29,439 nucleotides of DNA from Schleiferiaceae bacterium (GCA_030831045.1 JAURMB010000082.1:1-29439), one strand, 5' to 3'. Shown: positions 1 through 7,798, counted from the first letter of the stretch. Made by a program: numbers and translations. The notes: generated by a model not told the origin, from the letters alone.

Positions 1-25
1 AGGGAACTGAGGGGCTTTGCGATTT

Positions 26-101
26 TGGTGGTTCGGGGCGGAATCGAACCGTCGACACATGGATTTTCAGTCCATTGCTCTACCAACTGAGCTACCGAAC
101 C
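26..101 (-). tRNA. tRNA-Phe (GAA anticodon), CCA encoded
   Basis: The reverse complement folds as a full cloverleaf. The 7-bp acceptor stem pairs GGTTCGG with CCGAACC, the D-arm contains AGCTCAGTTGGTAGAGC, and the anticodon stem ATGGA/TCCAT encloses the loop CTGAAAA, giving anticodon GAA (Phe). The T-arm contains GGTTCGATTCC. The discriminator base is A, and the 3' CCA is present in the DNA (positions 26-28 read as TGG on the plus strand). The total length of 76 nt is normal. It is divergent from the pantothenate kinase gene and has its own TAnnTTTG box a few bases upstream. Confidence 0.97.
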
Positions 102-114
102 AAAATCGGGAGTG

Positions 115-122
115 CAAATTTA
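115..122 (-). promoter_or_regulatory. Bacteroidota -7 box for tRNA-Phe
   Basis: On the minus strand this reads TAAATTTG, a perfect match to the Bacteroidota sigma-70 -7 consensus TAnnTTTG. It lies 13 nt before the mature tRNA 5' end, so the leader to be trimmed by RNase P would be only several nucleotides long. No good TTTG -33 element is visible at the usual 19-21 nt spacing, so the call rests on the -7 box and its position. Confidence 0.6.
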
Positions 123-138
123 AGCAAAAAACCTGAAC

Positions 139-146
139 TAACTTTG
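139..146 (+). promoter_or_regulatory. Bacteroidota -7 box for the coaX operon
   Basis: The sequence TAACTTTG matches TAnnTTTG exactly and ends 10 nt before the ATG of the pantothenate kinase gene. Transcription would start roughly 4-7 nt after the box, leaving a leader of only a few nucleotides. The -33 region is T-rich but lacks a clear TTTG. The box lies back to back with the tRNA-Phe promoter in the 55-nt divergent gap. Confidence 0.5.
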
Positions 147-156
147 ATTTCTTCAA

Positions 157-861
157 ATGATTGCTGTAGACGCCGGAAACACGACCATCAAAGTCCTGGA
201 ATTCAATCCATCGGGCGAGGTCGTATCCCTAAAAAAATGGCCGGCCGCACAGTGGCGCGACTGCGCCGTCGCCCTCGAAAGCTGCGGCGTTCCCGTCTGG
301 ATCGCCGACACGGCCAACCGCCCGTGGCCTCTGGGCACCTGCGTTACCGCACACCACCCGTGGTCCTTCGGCATTGAGTACGCCGCGCAGTTGGGCAGCG
401 ACCGCCTCGCCGCTATGGAGGGGGCCTTGCTTCGAAACCCGGGCCGCTCCATTCTAATGATTTCCTGCGGAACCTGCCTCACGTTCACCTACCTCCACCA
501 AGGAACGCGGCTGCAGGGCGGATCCATCGCGCCGGGATGGGCCAGCCGCCTTCGTGCCCTCGCCGAGCACACCGGAAGCCTTCCGCTTCTCAACCCCCTC
601 CCCAATGAGGAACTTGAGTTGGCCTTGAGCACCGACCCGCGAACCGCCACAACCGAGGCAAGCATGCACCGCGGGGTAATTCAAGGAATCCTCGATCAGG
701 CCCTGGCCGAAGTGGCACGGTTTCGGCAACTGGACCCCGACCTCGTCCTCATCCTTCACGGCGGTGACGCTCGGGCGTTGGCGGGTCGCATTAAAAACGG
801 CATCTTTGCCGACGAAAATTGGATCGCCCTCGGACTGTGGTCGATCGCCCAACGCACATGA
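157..861 (+). CDS. coaX: Type III pantothenate kinase (CoaX family)
   Basis: Cytosolic enzyme that phosphorylates pantothenate, the first step of coenzyme A synthesis. The 234-residue length fits the family. Visible motifs are the N-terminal phosphate-binding DAGNTTIK (residues 5-12), GSDRLAAMEGA (80-90) carrying the conserved Asp82, the GT-containing segment ISCGTCLTFTY (102-112), and GGSIAPG (121-127) with the following basic helix. The family usually reads DxGTAxT where this protein has ISCGTCLT, so an Asp that is normally conserved is replaced by Ser103. Activity is therefore likely but not certain. It is the first gene of a tightly packed operon, and its stop codon overlaps the next start as ATGA. 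The ATG at 157 lies directly after a TAnnTTTG box and fits the motif spacing. Confidence 0.85.
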   Translation: MIAVDAGNTTIKVLEFNPSGEVVSLKKWPAAQWRDCAVALESCGVPVWIADTANRPWPLGTCVTAHHPWSFGIEYAAQLGSDRLAAMEGALLRNPGRSILMISCGTCLTFTYLHQGTRLQGGSIAPGWASRLRALAEHTGSLPLLNPLPNEELELALSTDPRTATTEASMHRGVIQGILDQALAEVARFRQLDPDLVLILHGGDARALAGRIKNGIFADENWIALGLWSIAQRT

Positions 862-2192
862 TCCGCAAAACCCTCCTTCAACTCTTCGCGACGGCCAGCC
901 TGGTTCCGGCATTTGCCCAGCAGCAATCGGTCAGCCCCTATTCCCTCTTCGGTGCGGGCTGGTCCCAACCGCAGGCCAACGCCTACCAGCAATTTTTGGG
1001 CGGAGCGAGCGCGGCCGACCGCAACCCGTGGTACCTCAACCCCGACCAACCCGCTGCGCTGTCGGCCATTAAGTACACCACCTTGGACTTTGGCGGACAA
1101 CTCACCGGAGTCGTTCAGTCCAGCGACACCAACCAGCAATTCAACCGCACGGGTGGCTTCAACCACTTCGGAATCGCTGTACCGTTGACTAAGGGCATGG
1201 GTATCTCGGCATCGCTGCGCCCCTACACCGCTGTAGGGTACGACGTCCAGCAAACCGGTACCGATTCCGCATTCGGCGACTGGATTCAGCGTCATCAGGG
1301 CCGCGGCGGACTCAATTCCACGTCGCTCACCTGGGCCTGGTCGCCGATTAAGTACCTGTCGGTGGGGGCCACTGCCCGCTACCTGTTTGGTTCGGCGGAC
1401 CGAAGCACCAAAGTGTACTTCACCGATGGGCGATTTGACTACGCCGGCCAAGTTGAGCGCGTTCTCGTCAGCGACTGGCGCTGGAATGCCGGAGCGCAAC
1501 TCATTCTTCCGTTTGGGCTCAACGAACTTGTTGCTGGAGCGCAGTATGAACCCAAAGCCAGCCTTTCCGCCGTGCAAAACGCCAACTGGTACAGCTTCAA
1601 GACCAACAGCGATGGAGCTGAAATTCCGCTCGACACCATATCGGCAGTCAACGGAGCCGTAGGAACCGTAGGATTCGGCAGCCGCCAAGCGTTGGGGCTT
1701 CGCTGGGCGACAAACCGCAAGAACACGCTTTTGCCAGCATGGACCCTCAGTGGGCACTACGAGCGCACGAACGTAGGCGATCAGCGCGATTTTAACGCGG
1801 CAACTTCAGGCAACTACCAAGGCTACGCTCAAGCATGGATTGTTCAAGCGAGTGTGGTTCCTACCTTGATTTCCACCAAGAAGAAGCGCTCGTCGTACTT
1901 GAGTCAAGTTCAGTACGTCGGCTCGTTCCGACGCGACCATTATGGCTTGTATGTGGGCGGAGCGCCCGGCGGTACCGCCGTACGCGGCTGGAGCGGAAAC
2001 CTCGGCATGGCCATGCCCGTGGGCGGACGCAGCTTTATACCCGGCGACGTGAAAGTCGCCACGGTGCACCTTGGCCTCAATTTTGGAAGCATTGGAACAG
2101 TTAACCATGGTTTAGTACGAGAACAATATCTTCGCGCCGCCGTTGGTTTAACGTTGAACGATCAGTGGTTTATGAAAGCAAAATTCCGATAA
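858..2192 (+). CDS. Outer-membrane beta-barrel protein, OmpP1/FadL-like
   Basis: Predicted outer-membrane protein of 444 residues. The start at 858 (MIRKTLLQLF) was chosen because it gives a clean signal peptide with cleavage near AFAQQ (about residue 21) and an ATGA overlap with coaX; an upstream in-frame start would bury the signal. The mature N-terminus SPYSLFGAG resembles the SPYS-type start of Bacteroidota barrels annotated as putative outer-membrane or transport proteins. The body alternates short amphipathic strands rich in Gly, Tyr and Trp with polar turns, and mentions of NPDQPAALSA echo the 'NPA' segment of the FadL-like group. The same position after coaX is occupied by such a protein in many Bacteroidota. 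The substrate is unknown. Confidence 0.7.
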   Translation: MIRKTLLQLFATASLVPAFAQQQSVSPYSLFGAGWSQPQANAYQQFLGGASAADRNPWYLNPDQPAALSAIKYTTLDFGGQLTGVVQSSDTNQQFNRTGGFNHFGIAVPLTKGMGISASLRPYTAVGYDVQQTGTDSAFGDWIQRHQGRGGLNSTSLTWAWSPIKYLSVGATARYLFGSADRSTKVYFTDGRFDYAGQVERVLVSDWRWNAGAQLILPFGLNELVAGAQYEPKASLSAVQNANWYSFKTNSDGAEIPLDTISAVNGAVGTVGFGSRQALGLRWATNRKNTLLPAWTLSGHYERTNVGDQRDFNAATSGNYQGYAQAWIVQASVVPTLISTKKKRSSYLSQVQYVGSFRRDHYGLYVGGAPGGTAVRGWSGNLGMAMPVGGRSFIPGDVKVATVHLGLNFGSIGTVNHGLVREQYLRAAVGLTLNDQWFMKAKFR

Positions 2193-2194
2193 GT

Positions 2195-3616
2195 ATGAAA
2201 CGAGTTCTTGGATTCCTCCTGCTAGTAACCGCCCTTGGTAGCCAACCCCTATTTGGGCAAAAAGCCGTTTGGGGCAAAAACGCCACCGACTCAACGGTGT
2301 GCTTCGAGAAGTTCAATACGTTCGGAGCACTCTACAACAGCAAGTCCTACATCGAGGCCTACGAGCCGTGGAAGGCGGTTTATGAAACCTGCCCCCAAGC
2401 TACTGAGGTTATTTACAAGTTTGCTCCCAAGATCCTGGAAGCAAAAATCAAGGAAGCTACCGACCCCAAGGTCAAGCAAGACTTTATTCGTCTGCTGCTG
2501 TCGACCTACGATCGCCGCAACGAGTTGTACCCGGGTAAAGAAGCCGAAATCCTCGCCCAGAAAGCCGATGATTTTTGGACGTACTACCCCGACAGTGCGG
2601 CTAAGGCCTACACCATGTACAAAAAAGTATTTGACCTGGACCCCAAGGCATTGCAGCCGGCGTACCTAAATAACTACTTCAATGTGGTCATCAAGCTTTA
2701 CAAAGAAGAAAAGCTCAATTCGTTTGGCCTGGTTGAAGGCTTCAACGATGTGGCAGAAGCAATCGAACTGCAGTCGAACGACCGCAACACCTTGATTGCG
2801 CAGCTGACCGAAAAAGACACGTTGGGCACCATTTCAGACCGCGAGAAGCGCAACCTCGACGCCAACCGCAAGCTGCTGGCGCAGTCCGAGAAGCTGCTGG
2901 GCAACATCGAGAAGGGCATTGCTCCGCTGCTGACCTGCGAACGTTTGACGTTGATCTACAACGACTCGACCTATGCACTGCACACCACCGACAAGTCGTG
3001 GTTGGCCCGCGCCATCACGATGCTGTCGAAGGAACGCACGGCGGCCGACGGAACGACCTCAAACTGCACCGACAACCCGATGTACTTCAAAGCGGCTTCG
3101 TCGCTGTACAAGCTTGAGCCCAGTGCCAAAGCGGCTCGTTCGATGGGCCTTTTGAGCGTGAAAAACGGCATGTTTGCCGAGGCAAAAAAGTACTTTGACG
3201 ATGCCATTCGTCAGGAAGTGGATCCCAAGAAGCGTTCTGCCGACTGGTTAAAGCTCGCCGTAATTGCCGAAAAGCAAGGACAGCTTGCCGAAGCCAAGCG
3301 CGCCTGCCTCGAGTCTGCCCGCGCCAACCCGGAGTCGGGCGAAGCCTACCTCTTCCTGGCTTCGGTCTATGCCAAGGCCGCCGGAACCTGTGGCAGCAAT
3401 GCGTTTGAAAAGAATGCCGTGTACTGGGCGGCCATCAACATGGCCAACCGCGCTGCTTCGGTACAGCCTGACCTAGCGGCTCGCGCTGAATCGCTGGCGT
3501 CGGCCTTCCGCAAGAACGTGCCCGATAAGTCGATCGCCTTCCAGTTTAACTACAAGGAGGGAGATACCTACACGATCGGATGTTGGATCAACGAGCGCGT
3601 CGTTGTTCGCTTCTAA
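2195..3616 (+). CDS. Secreted tetratricopeptide-repeat protein
   Basis: Protein of 473 residues, starting at MKRVLGFLLL two nucleotides after the preceding stop. This start gives a good signal peptide with cleavage near LFGQ (about residue 22); an in-frame ATG 30 nt upstream lies within the previous gene and would mask it. The rest is almost all alpha-helical. Recognisable TPR-like pairs lie around residues 300-410, where the text reads AARSMGLLSVKNGMFAEAKK and then GEAYLFLASVYAKAA, and there are probable weaker repeats in the N-terminal half. It is likely periplasmic or attached to the envelope. Its conserved place between an outer-membrane protein and lptC suggests an envelope-assembly role, but no specific function can be read from the sequence. 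Confidence 0.75.
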   Translation: MKRVLGFLLLVTALGSQPLFGQKAVWGKNATDSTVCFEKFNTFGALYNSKSYIEAYEPWKAVYETCPQATEVIYKFAPKILEAKIKEATDPKVKQDFIRLLLSTYDRRNELYPGKEAEILAQKADDFWTYYPDSAAKAYTMYKKVFDLDPKALQPAYLNNYFNVVIKLYKEEKLNSFGLVEGFNDVAEAIELQSNDRNTLIAQLTEKDTLGTISDREKRNLDANRKLLAQSEKLLGNIEKGIAPLLTCERLTLIYNDSTYALHTTDKSWLARAITMLSKERTAADGTTSNCTDNPMYFKAASSLYKLEPSAKAARSMGLLSVKNGMFAEAKKYFDDAIRQEVDPKKRSADWLKLAVIAEKQGQLAEAKRACLESARANPESGEAYLFLASVYAKAAGTCGSNAFEKNAVYWAAINMANRAASVQPDLAARAESLASAFRKNVPDKSIAFQFNYKEGDTYTIGCWINERVVVRF

Positions 3617-4160
3617 GCACGCACTCCTCTTCGTACTGGGCGTCGTTGTGGCTTCGTGCCGCAACGACGCCCAAGACGTTAAAAAGATCCGCAGTGCAGC
3701 TCCGGGTCCGAGCTCCATTCAGTACGGCATCACCGTCGTGTATTCCGATACCTCGACCGTTCAGTGGCGCCTCAAGGCCCGTGAACTTGAAGAAGTGCGC
3801 AGCGGGGGGCAGGCTGAGCGCGAAGTATTCCGCGGCAACGTCTCGGCCGTCCAGCTGCACAACGGCAAGCCCACGGGGCGGTCGCTTACTGCCGAACAAA
3901 TCGTGCGCGACGTGCGCAAGCAAGTCTGGTTTTTGTCGGGCGGAGTCACCGTGCGCCAAGGCACCCGAAAATCCCTTCAAACCGAATCCCTCGAGTGGGA
4001 CCGCAAAACGGGAAAAATCCTTGGTAGCAAGTGGGTCGAAATCAACGACGAAGGCCAAACCCTAAGCGGTACCGGCTTCGAAGCCATGGAAGATCTCTCG
4101 GTCTACACCATCTTTGAGGTGTCGGGCCAATTTGACGAACAAACACCCCAAGAACCATGA
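3603..4160 (+). CDS. lptC: LPS export system protein LptC, probable lipoprotein
   Basis: Predicted periplasmic bridge component of the LptABCDEFG lipopolysaccharide transport machine, 185 residues. The only plausible start is a TTG at 3603 that overlaps the preceding gene by 14 nt. It gives a short signal ending in a lipobox-like VVASC (Cys18 would be lipidated), a common form of LptC-like proteins in Bacteroidota. The rest shows the LptC fold pattern of repeated short beta strands: QWRLKARELEE, then FRGNVSAVQLHNG, SLTAEQIVRD, LQTESLEWDRKTG and LSGTGFEAMEDL. Its stop overlaps the next gene as ATGA. The other lpt genes are not in the window, which is usual for this phylum. Confidence 0.8.
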   Translation: MFASKHALLFVLGVVVASCRNDAQDVKKIRSAAPGPSSIQYGITVVYSDTSTVQWRLKARELEEVRSGGQAEREVFRGNVSAVQLHNGKPTGRSLTAEQIVRDVRKQVWFLSGGVTVRQGTRKSLQTESLEWDRKTGKILGSKWVEINDEGQTLSGTGFEAMEDLSVYTIFEVSGQFDEQTPQEP

Positions 4161-4351
4161 ACAGCCCTATGCGTTGGCGCGTACTCGAATGGATTTACTA
4201 CGTTACCGCCATCTTGTCGGCCGAAGCCGCCTGGTCCTTTTATGAAACAGAACCTAAGCGCGCCCTGCTCTTTGCGGGATTCACCGTGGGCTCGATAGCG
4301 ATGGCACTTTGGCGCCGTTCTCAGCGGCTTAAATCCAACAAATCTTCATGA
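4157..4351 (+). CDS. Small two-helix membrane protein, conserved next to lptC
   Basis: A 64-residue protein with two hydrophobic segments, about residues 10-28 (WIYYVTAILSAEAAWSF) and 35-52 (ALLFAGFTVGSIAMALW), and a strongly basic C-terminus (RRSQRLKSNKSS) that should face the cytoplasm. It overlaps lptC by 4 nt upstream and the CBS-domain transporter gene by 4 nt downstream, so it is translationally coupled on both sides. I recall comparable short membrane proteins at this position in other Bacteroidota; the function is unknown. The coupling and the codon usage, which is like that of its neighbours, argue that it is real. Confidence 0.75.
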   Translation: MNSPMRWRVLEWIYYVTAILSAEAAWSFYETEPKRALLFAGFTVGSIAMALWRRSQRLKSNKSS

Positions 4352-5589
4352 TCGAGGCGCTGATCTTGCTGCTGGTGTCGCTTGCGGCTTCCGCTTTTTT
4401 TTCGGGAACCGAAATCGCGTTCTTGACGGCCAATCGGTTGCAGCTTGAAATTGACCTCAAGCGCAAGGCGGTACCGTTTTGGGTCGCCCACTGGATCAGC
4501 AACCCCCAACAGTTCTTGGTCACGCTGCTTATTGGCAACACCCTTGCGCTCGTCGTGGTCGGTGCGCAATTTGCCGTACTCATGCATCCCGTGCTTGAGC
4601 CACTCCTGAGTTTGCCGCTCGTGCTGCTCCTCGAAACCTTGATTTCGACCATTGTGGTCCTTTTTCTGGCGGAGTACATCCCCAAAGCGCTCTTTCGCGA
4701 ACAAGCCAACCGCGCCCTAGTGTGGGGAGCGGTTCCGGCCGCATTCTTTTATGTGCTGTTTTGGCCCATCTCCATTTCGTTGACCAAGTTTAACGATTGG
4801 CTTTTTAAGCGCATGGGTTCGGAATTTCACGGCACCACCCACGCACGCGTTTTTGGGCTCGCGGACCTGAACAGCCTCGTCGACGAAGCCAGCCAAAAAG
4901 AAGAACAAGACCCTGAGGTGGAACTGTTTCGCAACGCCCTCGACTTTGCCGAAGTAAAGGTGCGCGCCTGCATGGTTCCGCGCCCCGAACTCGTGGCAGT
5001 ACCCGTGACCATCAACCTCGACGACCTCAAGTCCACGTTCGTCGAAACGGGCTTTAGCCGCCTATTAGTGTACCGCGAGGAGCTCGACGACACCTTCGCC
5101 TACGTGCACCAGTTCGAGTTATTTAAAAAGCCCAAGTCCTTGAAGTCGGTGCTGACGCCGCTCTCGTTTGTGCCCGAAGCCATGAATGCCCAAGAGGTAT
5201 TTCAGCAACTCATTCGCGAAAAGCGAAGCATGGCCCTCGTAGTGGACGACCTAGGCGACCTGGTTGGTATGGTAACCCTCGAAGACATCATCGAAGAACT
5301 CTTCGGGGAAATTGACGACGAACACGATCAGGATTCGTTGGTCGAGCAGGCGCTCGAGGATGGAACCTTTCGGTTGGATGGGCGTTTGGAAGTCAACTAC
5401 CTCAACGATCAGTACGGTTTGGGCCTTCCTGAGTCGGACCGCTTCACCACCTTGGGCGGACTCGTCACGGACTTAGCCGGCAAGCTCCCGGAACCCGGTG
5501 ATACGGTCGTTGTCGGTGCTTGGCGTTTGGAGGTCGAGGGCATGGAAGTTCAGCGCGTGAAGCAAGTCCTAGTGCGTCGCGACGCGTGA
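4348..5589 (+). CDS. CNNM/CorC-family transporter with CBS pair (hemolysin-like)
   Basis: Integral membrane protein of 413 residues with the standard family layout. The N-terminal CNNM (DUF21) transmembrane domain spans about residues 1-180 and includes the signature FFSGTEIAFLTANR near residue 18. A tandem CBS domain follows at about 195-315 (MVPRPELVAVP at its start, LVGMVTLEDIIEELFGEI at its end), then a C-terminal CorC_HlyC domain at about 325-410 (FRLDGRLEVNYLND, GLVTDLAGKLPEPGD). Members are linked to Mg2+/Co2+ homeostasis, with nucleotide binding in the CBS pair; the old name 'hemolysin' is misleading. In Bacteroidota some are called GldE and influence gliding, but nothing here decides that. 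It is the last gene of the coaX operon. Confidence 0.9.
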   Translation: MIEALILLLVSLAASAFFSGTEIAFLTANRLQLEIDLKRKAVPFWVAHWISNPQQFLVTLLIGNTLALVVVGAQFAVLMHPVLEPLLSLPLVLLLETLISTIVVLFLAEYIPKALFREQANRALVWGAVPAAFFYVLFWPISISLTKFNDWLFKRMGSEFHGTTHARVFGLADLNSLVDEASQKEEQDPEVELFRNALDFAEVKVRACMVPRPELVAVPVTINLDDLKSTFVETGFSRLLVYREELDDTFAYVHQFELFKKPKSLKSVLTPLSFVPEAMNAQEVFQQLIREKRSMALVVDDLGDLVGMVTLEDIIEELFGEIDDEHDQDSLVEQALEDGTFRLDGRLEVNYLNDQYGLGLPESDRFTTLGGLVTDLAGKLPEPGDTVVVGAWRLEVEGMEVQRVKQVLVRRDA

Positions 5590-5597
5590 TTTAGCCG

Positions 5598-5627
5598 TTG
5601 TAGTGCCGCCAGGTCGTTGTATATTCG
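5598..5627 (+). promoter_or_regulatory. Promoter of the PPIase gene
   Basis: TTG at 5598-5600 is followed after 19 nt by TATATTCG at 5620-5627. This agrees with the Bacteroidota layout TTTG–19/21 nt–TAnnTTTG, with one mismatch in the -7 box. It lies in the 59-nt gap before the ATG at 5649 and implies a leader of roughly 15-17 nt, separating the PPIase from the upstream operon. Confidence 0.5.
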
Positions 5628-5648
5628 CGACCTTATTTACACCTAGTT

Positions 5649-7721
5649 ATGGGACTTTTTGAAGCTATCCGCAGCCGTTCGGCGCTCGTTGTTGGAGTTA
5701 TTGGAATTTCGTTGGTTGCCTTTGTGTTAACCGACTTTTTAACCTCAGGAAACATGCTGTTTCAGGGCGACCGCGACGTGGTGGGCCGCATTCAGGGGGA
5801 AAAGATTTCGTACTTGGACTTCAACAAAGAAGTTGAGGAACTCAGCCAAAATCCGCAGTACGGCCAAGCCACACCGCTCCAAATCAGCGAATTGGTATGG
5901 AACAACTTGCTCAACGAAAAGCTGTTGGTCAACCCCATGAGCGACCTGGGCTTCACGGTGACGACAGAAGAGCTGACCAAGGTCATTGAAATGACACCTT
6001 CGGTGCAGCAAATGCCCGGTCTTCAAGATCCCAATACGGGCCAGTTCCGCCCCGACCTGCTGCGCAGTGCACTCCAAAACTTGCGCGACCAGCGCGAGAG
6101 TTCGCCTGAAGCGGCCGCCCAATGGGCCAGCTGGGTTGCCTACGAGCAAGACGTGAAGAACCAAGCGCTGAGCAGCAAGATTTATGACGCCGTGGCTGCG
6201 GGAATGCGCATGCCGCAGAGCCTGCAAATGGCGCAGAACGCCCGAAACAACCGCCAACTCCAACTCAAAGTGGCCGCCATGACGGTTGCTGAAGTGAAGG
6301 ATGGCGACGTGACCCCAACCGAAGACGACTTTCAAGCCATTTACGACGAGTACAAGCCCAACTTCAAGGTGGTTGCCCCCCTTCGCGATGCGATGGTGGC
6401 CGACTTTCCCTTAGTGCCTTCGGAGCAAGATCTGGCGGTAGCCCAAGCGGAACTGGCGAAGATCGCAGCTGATTTCGCGGCATCTGTTGACGACAGCGCA
6501 TTTGCGGCGGCCAACACCGACGTTTTTGTGCCCATTGCCCTCCGCCCCGAGGCGAGCATCAATCCCACGGTGCTTCCGTTTGTTCAGGGTAAGGGTACTG
6601 GGTTTGTGTCAGAGCCCATCAAAGACGGCGACGTCTACCGCATTGTTAAAGTGATGGGCCGTGCATCGTTGCCCGATTCGGCCCGCGCCAAGCACATCCT
6701 TGTTGCCTTTGCTGGAGCAGAGCGCTCGCAAGCCACCCGCTCGTACCAAGAGGCGAAGGCCTTGGCCGACAGCTTGCTCAAGCAGCTAAAGTCGGGCGCG
6801 TCGTTCAGCGAGTTGAGCAAGCAGTACAGCAGCGACGTAGTTGCCGCGTCCAAAGATGGCGATTTGGGTTGGTTCCAGCCGGGTCAAATGACGCCCGCGT
6901 TTGAGTCATTTTGCTTTGAGAAGTCTACCGGAAGCCTTGACCTCGTTGAAACGGAGTTTGGGTTTCACTTGGTTCAAGTGACCGGCCAAAAAGGAGCCCG
7001 TGCTGCCCTGCGCCTCGCCGAGGTGGTGCGCCGCGTAACCGTGAGCCCGGAGTCGGAGCAAAAAGTCTACGCCAAGGCTGGCGAGTTAGCGAAGCTGCTG
7101 CAGGAAGGTATGAACGCCGAAGAGGCCGCCAAAAAGGTGGGTGCGCAGCTGATTCCGGCGCGCAACGTGCGGGCCACCGACGCTTCAGTGATGGGAATGG
7201 CCGACAACCGCGAAGTGGTTCGTTGGATCTTTAACGAGGAGCGTGAGGTTGGTGACGTGAGCGTGATCAACAACAACTACAAGTCCTACGCCGTGGTGCA
7301 GCTTTCTGCCGTGTACGAAGAAGGCTATAAGCCGCTCGAGTCCGTTAAAGAAGATTTGAAACCGCTTGCGATCAACCGCGCTAAGGTTCGGGTGCTTGCG
7401 GAGCGCCTGGCCGCACAGAAGAACCCGCAATGGACCGACGCGAGCGTGACGCTGGCCGCTCCCTACTTACCGACGGGCCGCGAGCCCAAGGTGGTGGGAT
7501 TGGCTGCAGGAGCCAAAGTTGGTGTTACTTCAGAGGTCATCGAGGGAAGCAACGGAGCATACCGCTTCAAGTTGGTGAATGCGTTTGATGCGCCTATGGC
7601 GCTGTCACCCGCCGACGTTGCGGCCGAGAACAACCGCCTGGCGGGCAGCGTGCAGCAAATGCTGCTTCAGTCGCTGCTTCAGTCAGCCAAGGTGGAAGAT
7701 AACCGCGGAGCGTTCTACTAA
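5649..7721 (+). CDS. Membrane-anchored periplasmic peptidyl-prolyl isomerase (PpiD/SurA-like)
   Basis: Predicted chaperone of 690 residues that helps fold exported and outer-membrane proteins. An N-terminal anchor helix spans about residues 13-33 (SALVVGVIGISLVAFVLTDF). A SurA_N/PpiD-type helical chaperone region follows to about residue 230. A parvulin (PPIC) domain lies at about 345-450; it contains ARAKHILVAF, the helix with SGASFSELSKQYSSD, and DGDLGWFQPGQMTPAFE, which carries the family's active-site strand and loop. The C-terminal part looks like a second, degenerate parvulin-like region. The topology (one N-terminal helix, bulk in the periplasm) matches PpiD more than soluble SurA. It has its own promoter and follows the LptC/CNNM operon, as in many relatives. 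Confidence 0.88.
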   Translation: MGLFEAIRSRSALVVGVIGISLVAFVLTDFLTSGNMLFQGDRDVVGRIQGEKISYLDFNKEVEELSQNPQYGQATPLQISELVWNNLLNEKLLVNPMSDLGFTVTTEELTKVIEMTPSVQQMPGLQDPNTGQFRPDLLRSALQNLRDQRESSPEAAAQWASWVAYEQDVKNQALSSKIYDAVAAGMRMPQSLQMAQNARNNRQLQLKVAAMTVAEVKDGDVTPTEDDFQAIYDEYKPNFKVVAPLRDAMVADFPLVPSEQDLAVAQAELAKIAADFAASVDDSAFAAANTDVFVPIALRPEASINPTVLPFVQGKGTGFVSEPIKDGDVYRIVKVMGRASLPDSARAKHILVAFAGAERSQATRSYQEAKALADSLLKQLKSGASFSELSKQYSSDVVAASKDGDLGWFQPGQMTPAFESFCFEKSTGSLDLVETEFGFHLVQVTGQKGARAALRLAEVVRRVTVSPESEQKVYAKAGELAKLLQEGMNAEEAAKKVGAQLIPARNVRATDASVMGMADNREVVRWIFNEEREVGDVSVINNNYKSYAVVQLSAVYEEGYKPLESVKEDLKPLAINRAKVRVLAERLAAQKNPQWTDASVTLAAPYLPTGREPKVVGLAAGAKVGVTSEVIEGSNGAYRFKLVNAFDAPMALSPADVAAENNRLAGSVQQMLLQSLLQSAKVEDNRGAFY

Positions 7722-7738
7722 GATCGCCCCAGCGGTGG

Positions 7739-7760
7739 CCCTCGTTCGGGAGAACGAGGG
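7739..7760. terminator. First of two tandem hairpins between convergent genes
   Basis: CCCTCGTTC and GAACGAGGG form a perfect 9-bp stem with a GGGA loop. It lies 17 nt after the PPIase stop and is not followed by a T-run on the plus strand. It may act together with the second hairpin, or as an RNA 3'-end protecting structure for one or both convergent transcripts. Confidence 0.55.
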
Positions 7761-7766
7761 GAGGGG

Positions 7767-7790
7767 AGGCCAGCGCGGATGCGCTGGCCT
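7767..7790. terminator. Second tandem hairpin, likely terminator
   Basis: AGGCCAGCGC and GCGCTGGCCT form a perfect 10-bp GC-rich stem with a GGAT loop. On the plus strand it is followed by TCGTTCGTTT, moderately T-rich, so it best fits a terminator for the PPIase gene. It lies 8 nt from the rodA stop and can serve both converging transcripts. Confidence 0.7.
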
Positions 7791-7798
7791 TCGTTCGT

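Noticed and set aside
756..1757. Long minus-strand open frame (333 residues) antisense to the outer-membrane protein gene
   Set aside because: It lies wholly opposite a well-supported gene, reads as low-complexity Arg/Gly/Val-rich text with no recognisable domain, and is explained by the GC-rich codon usage of the real gene.
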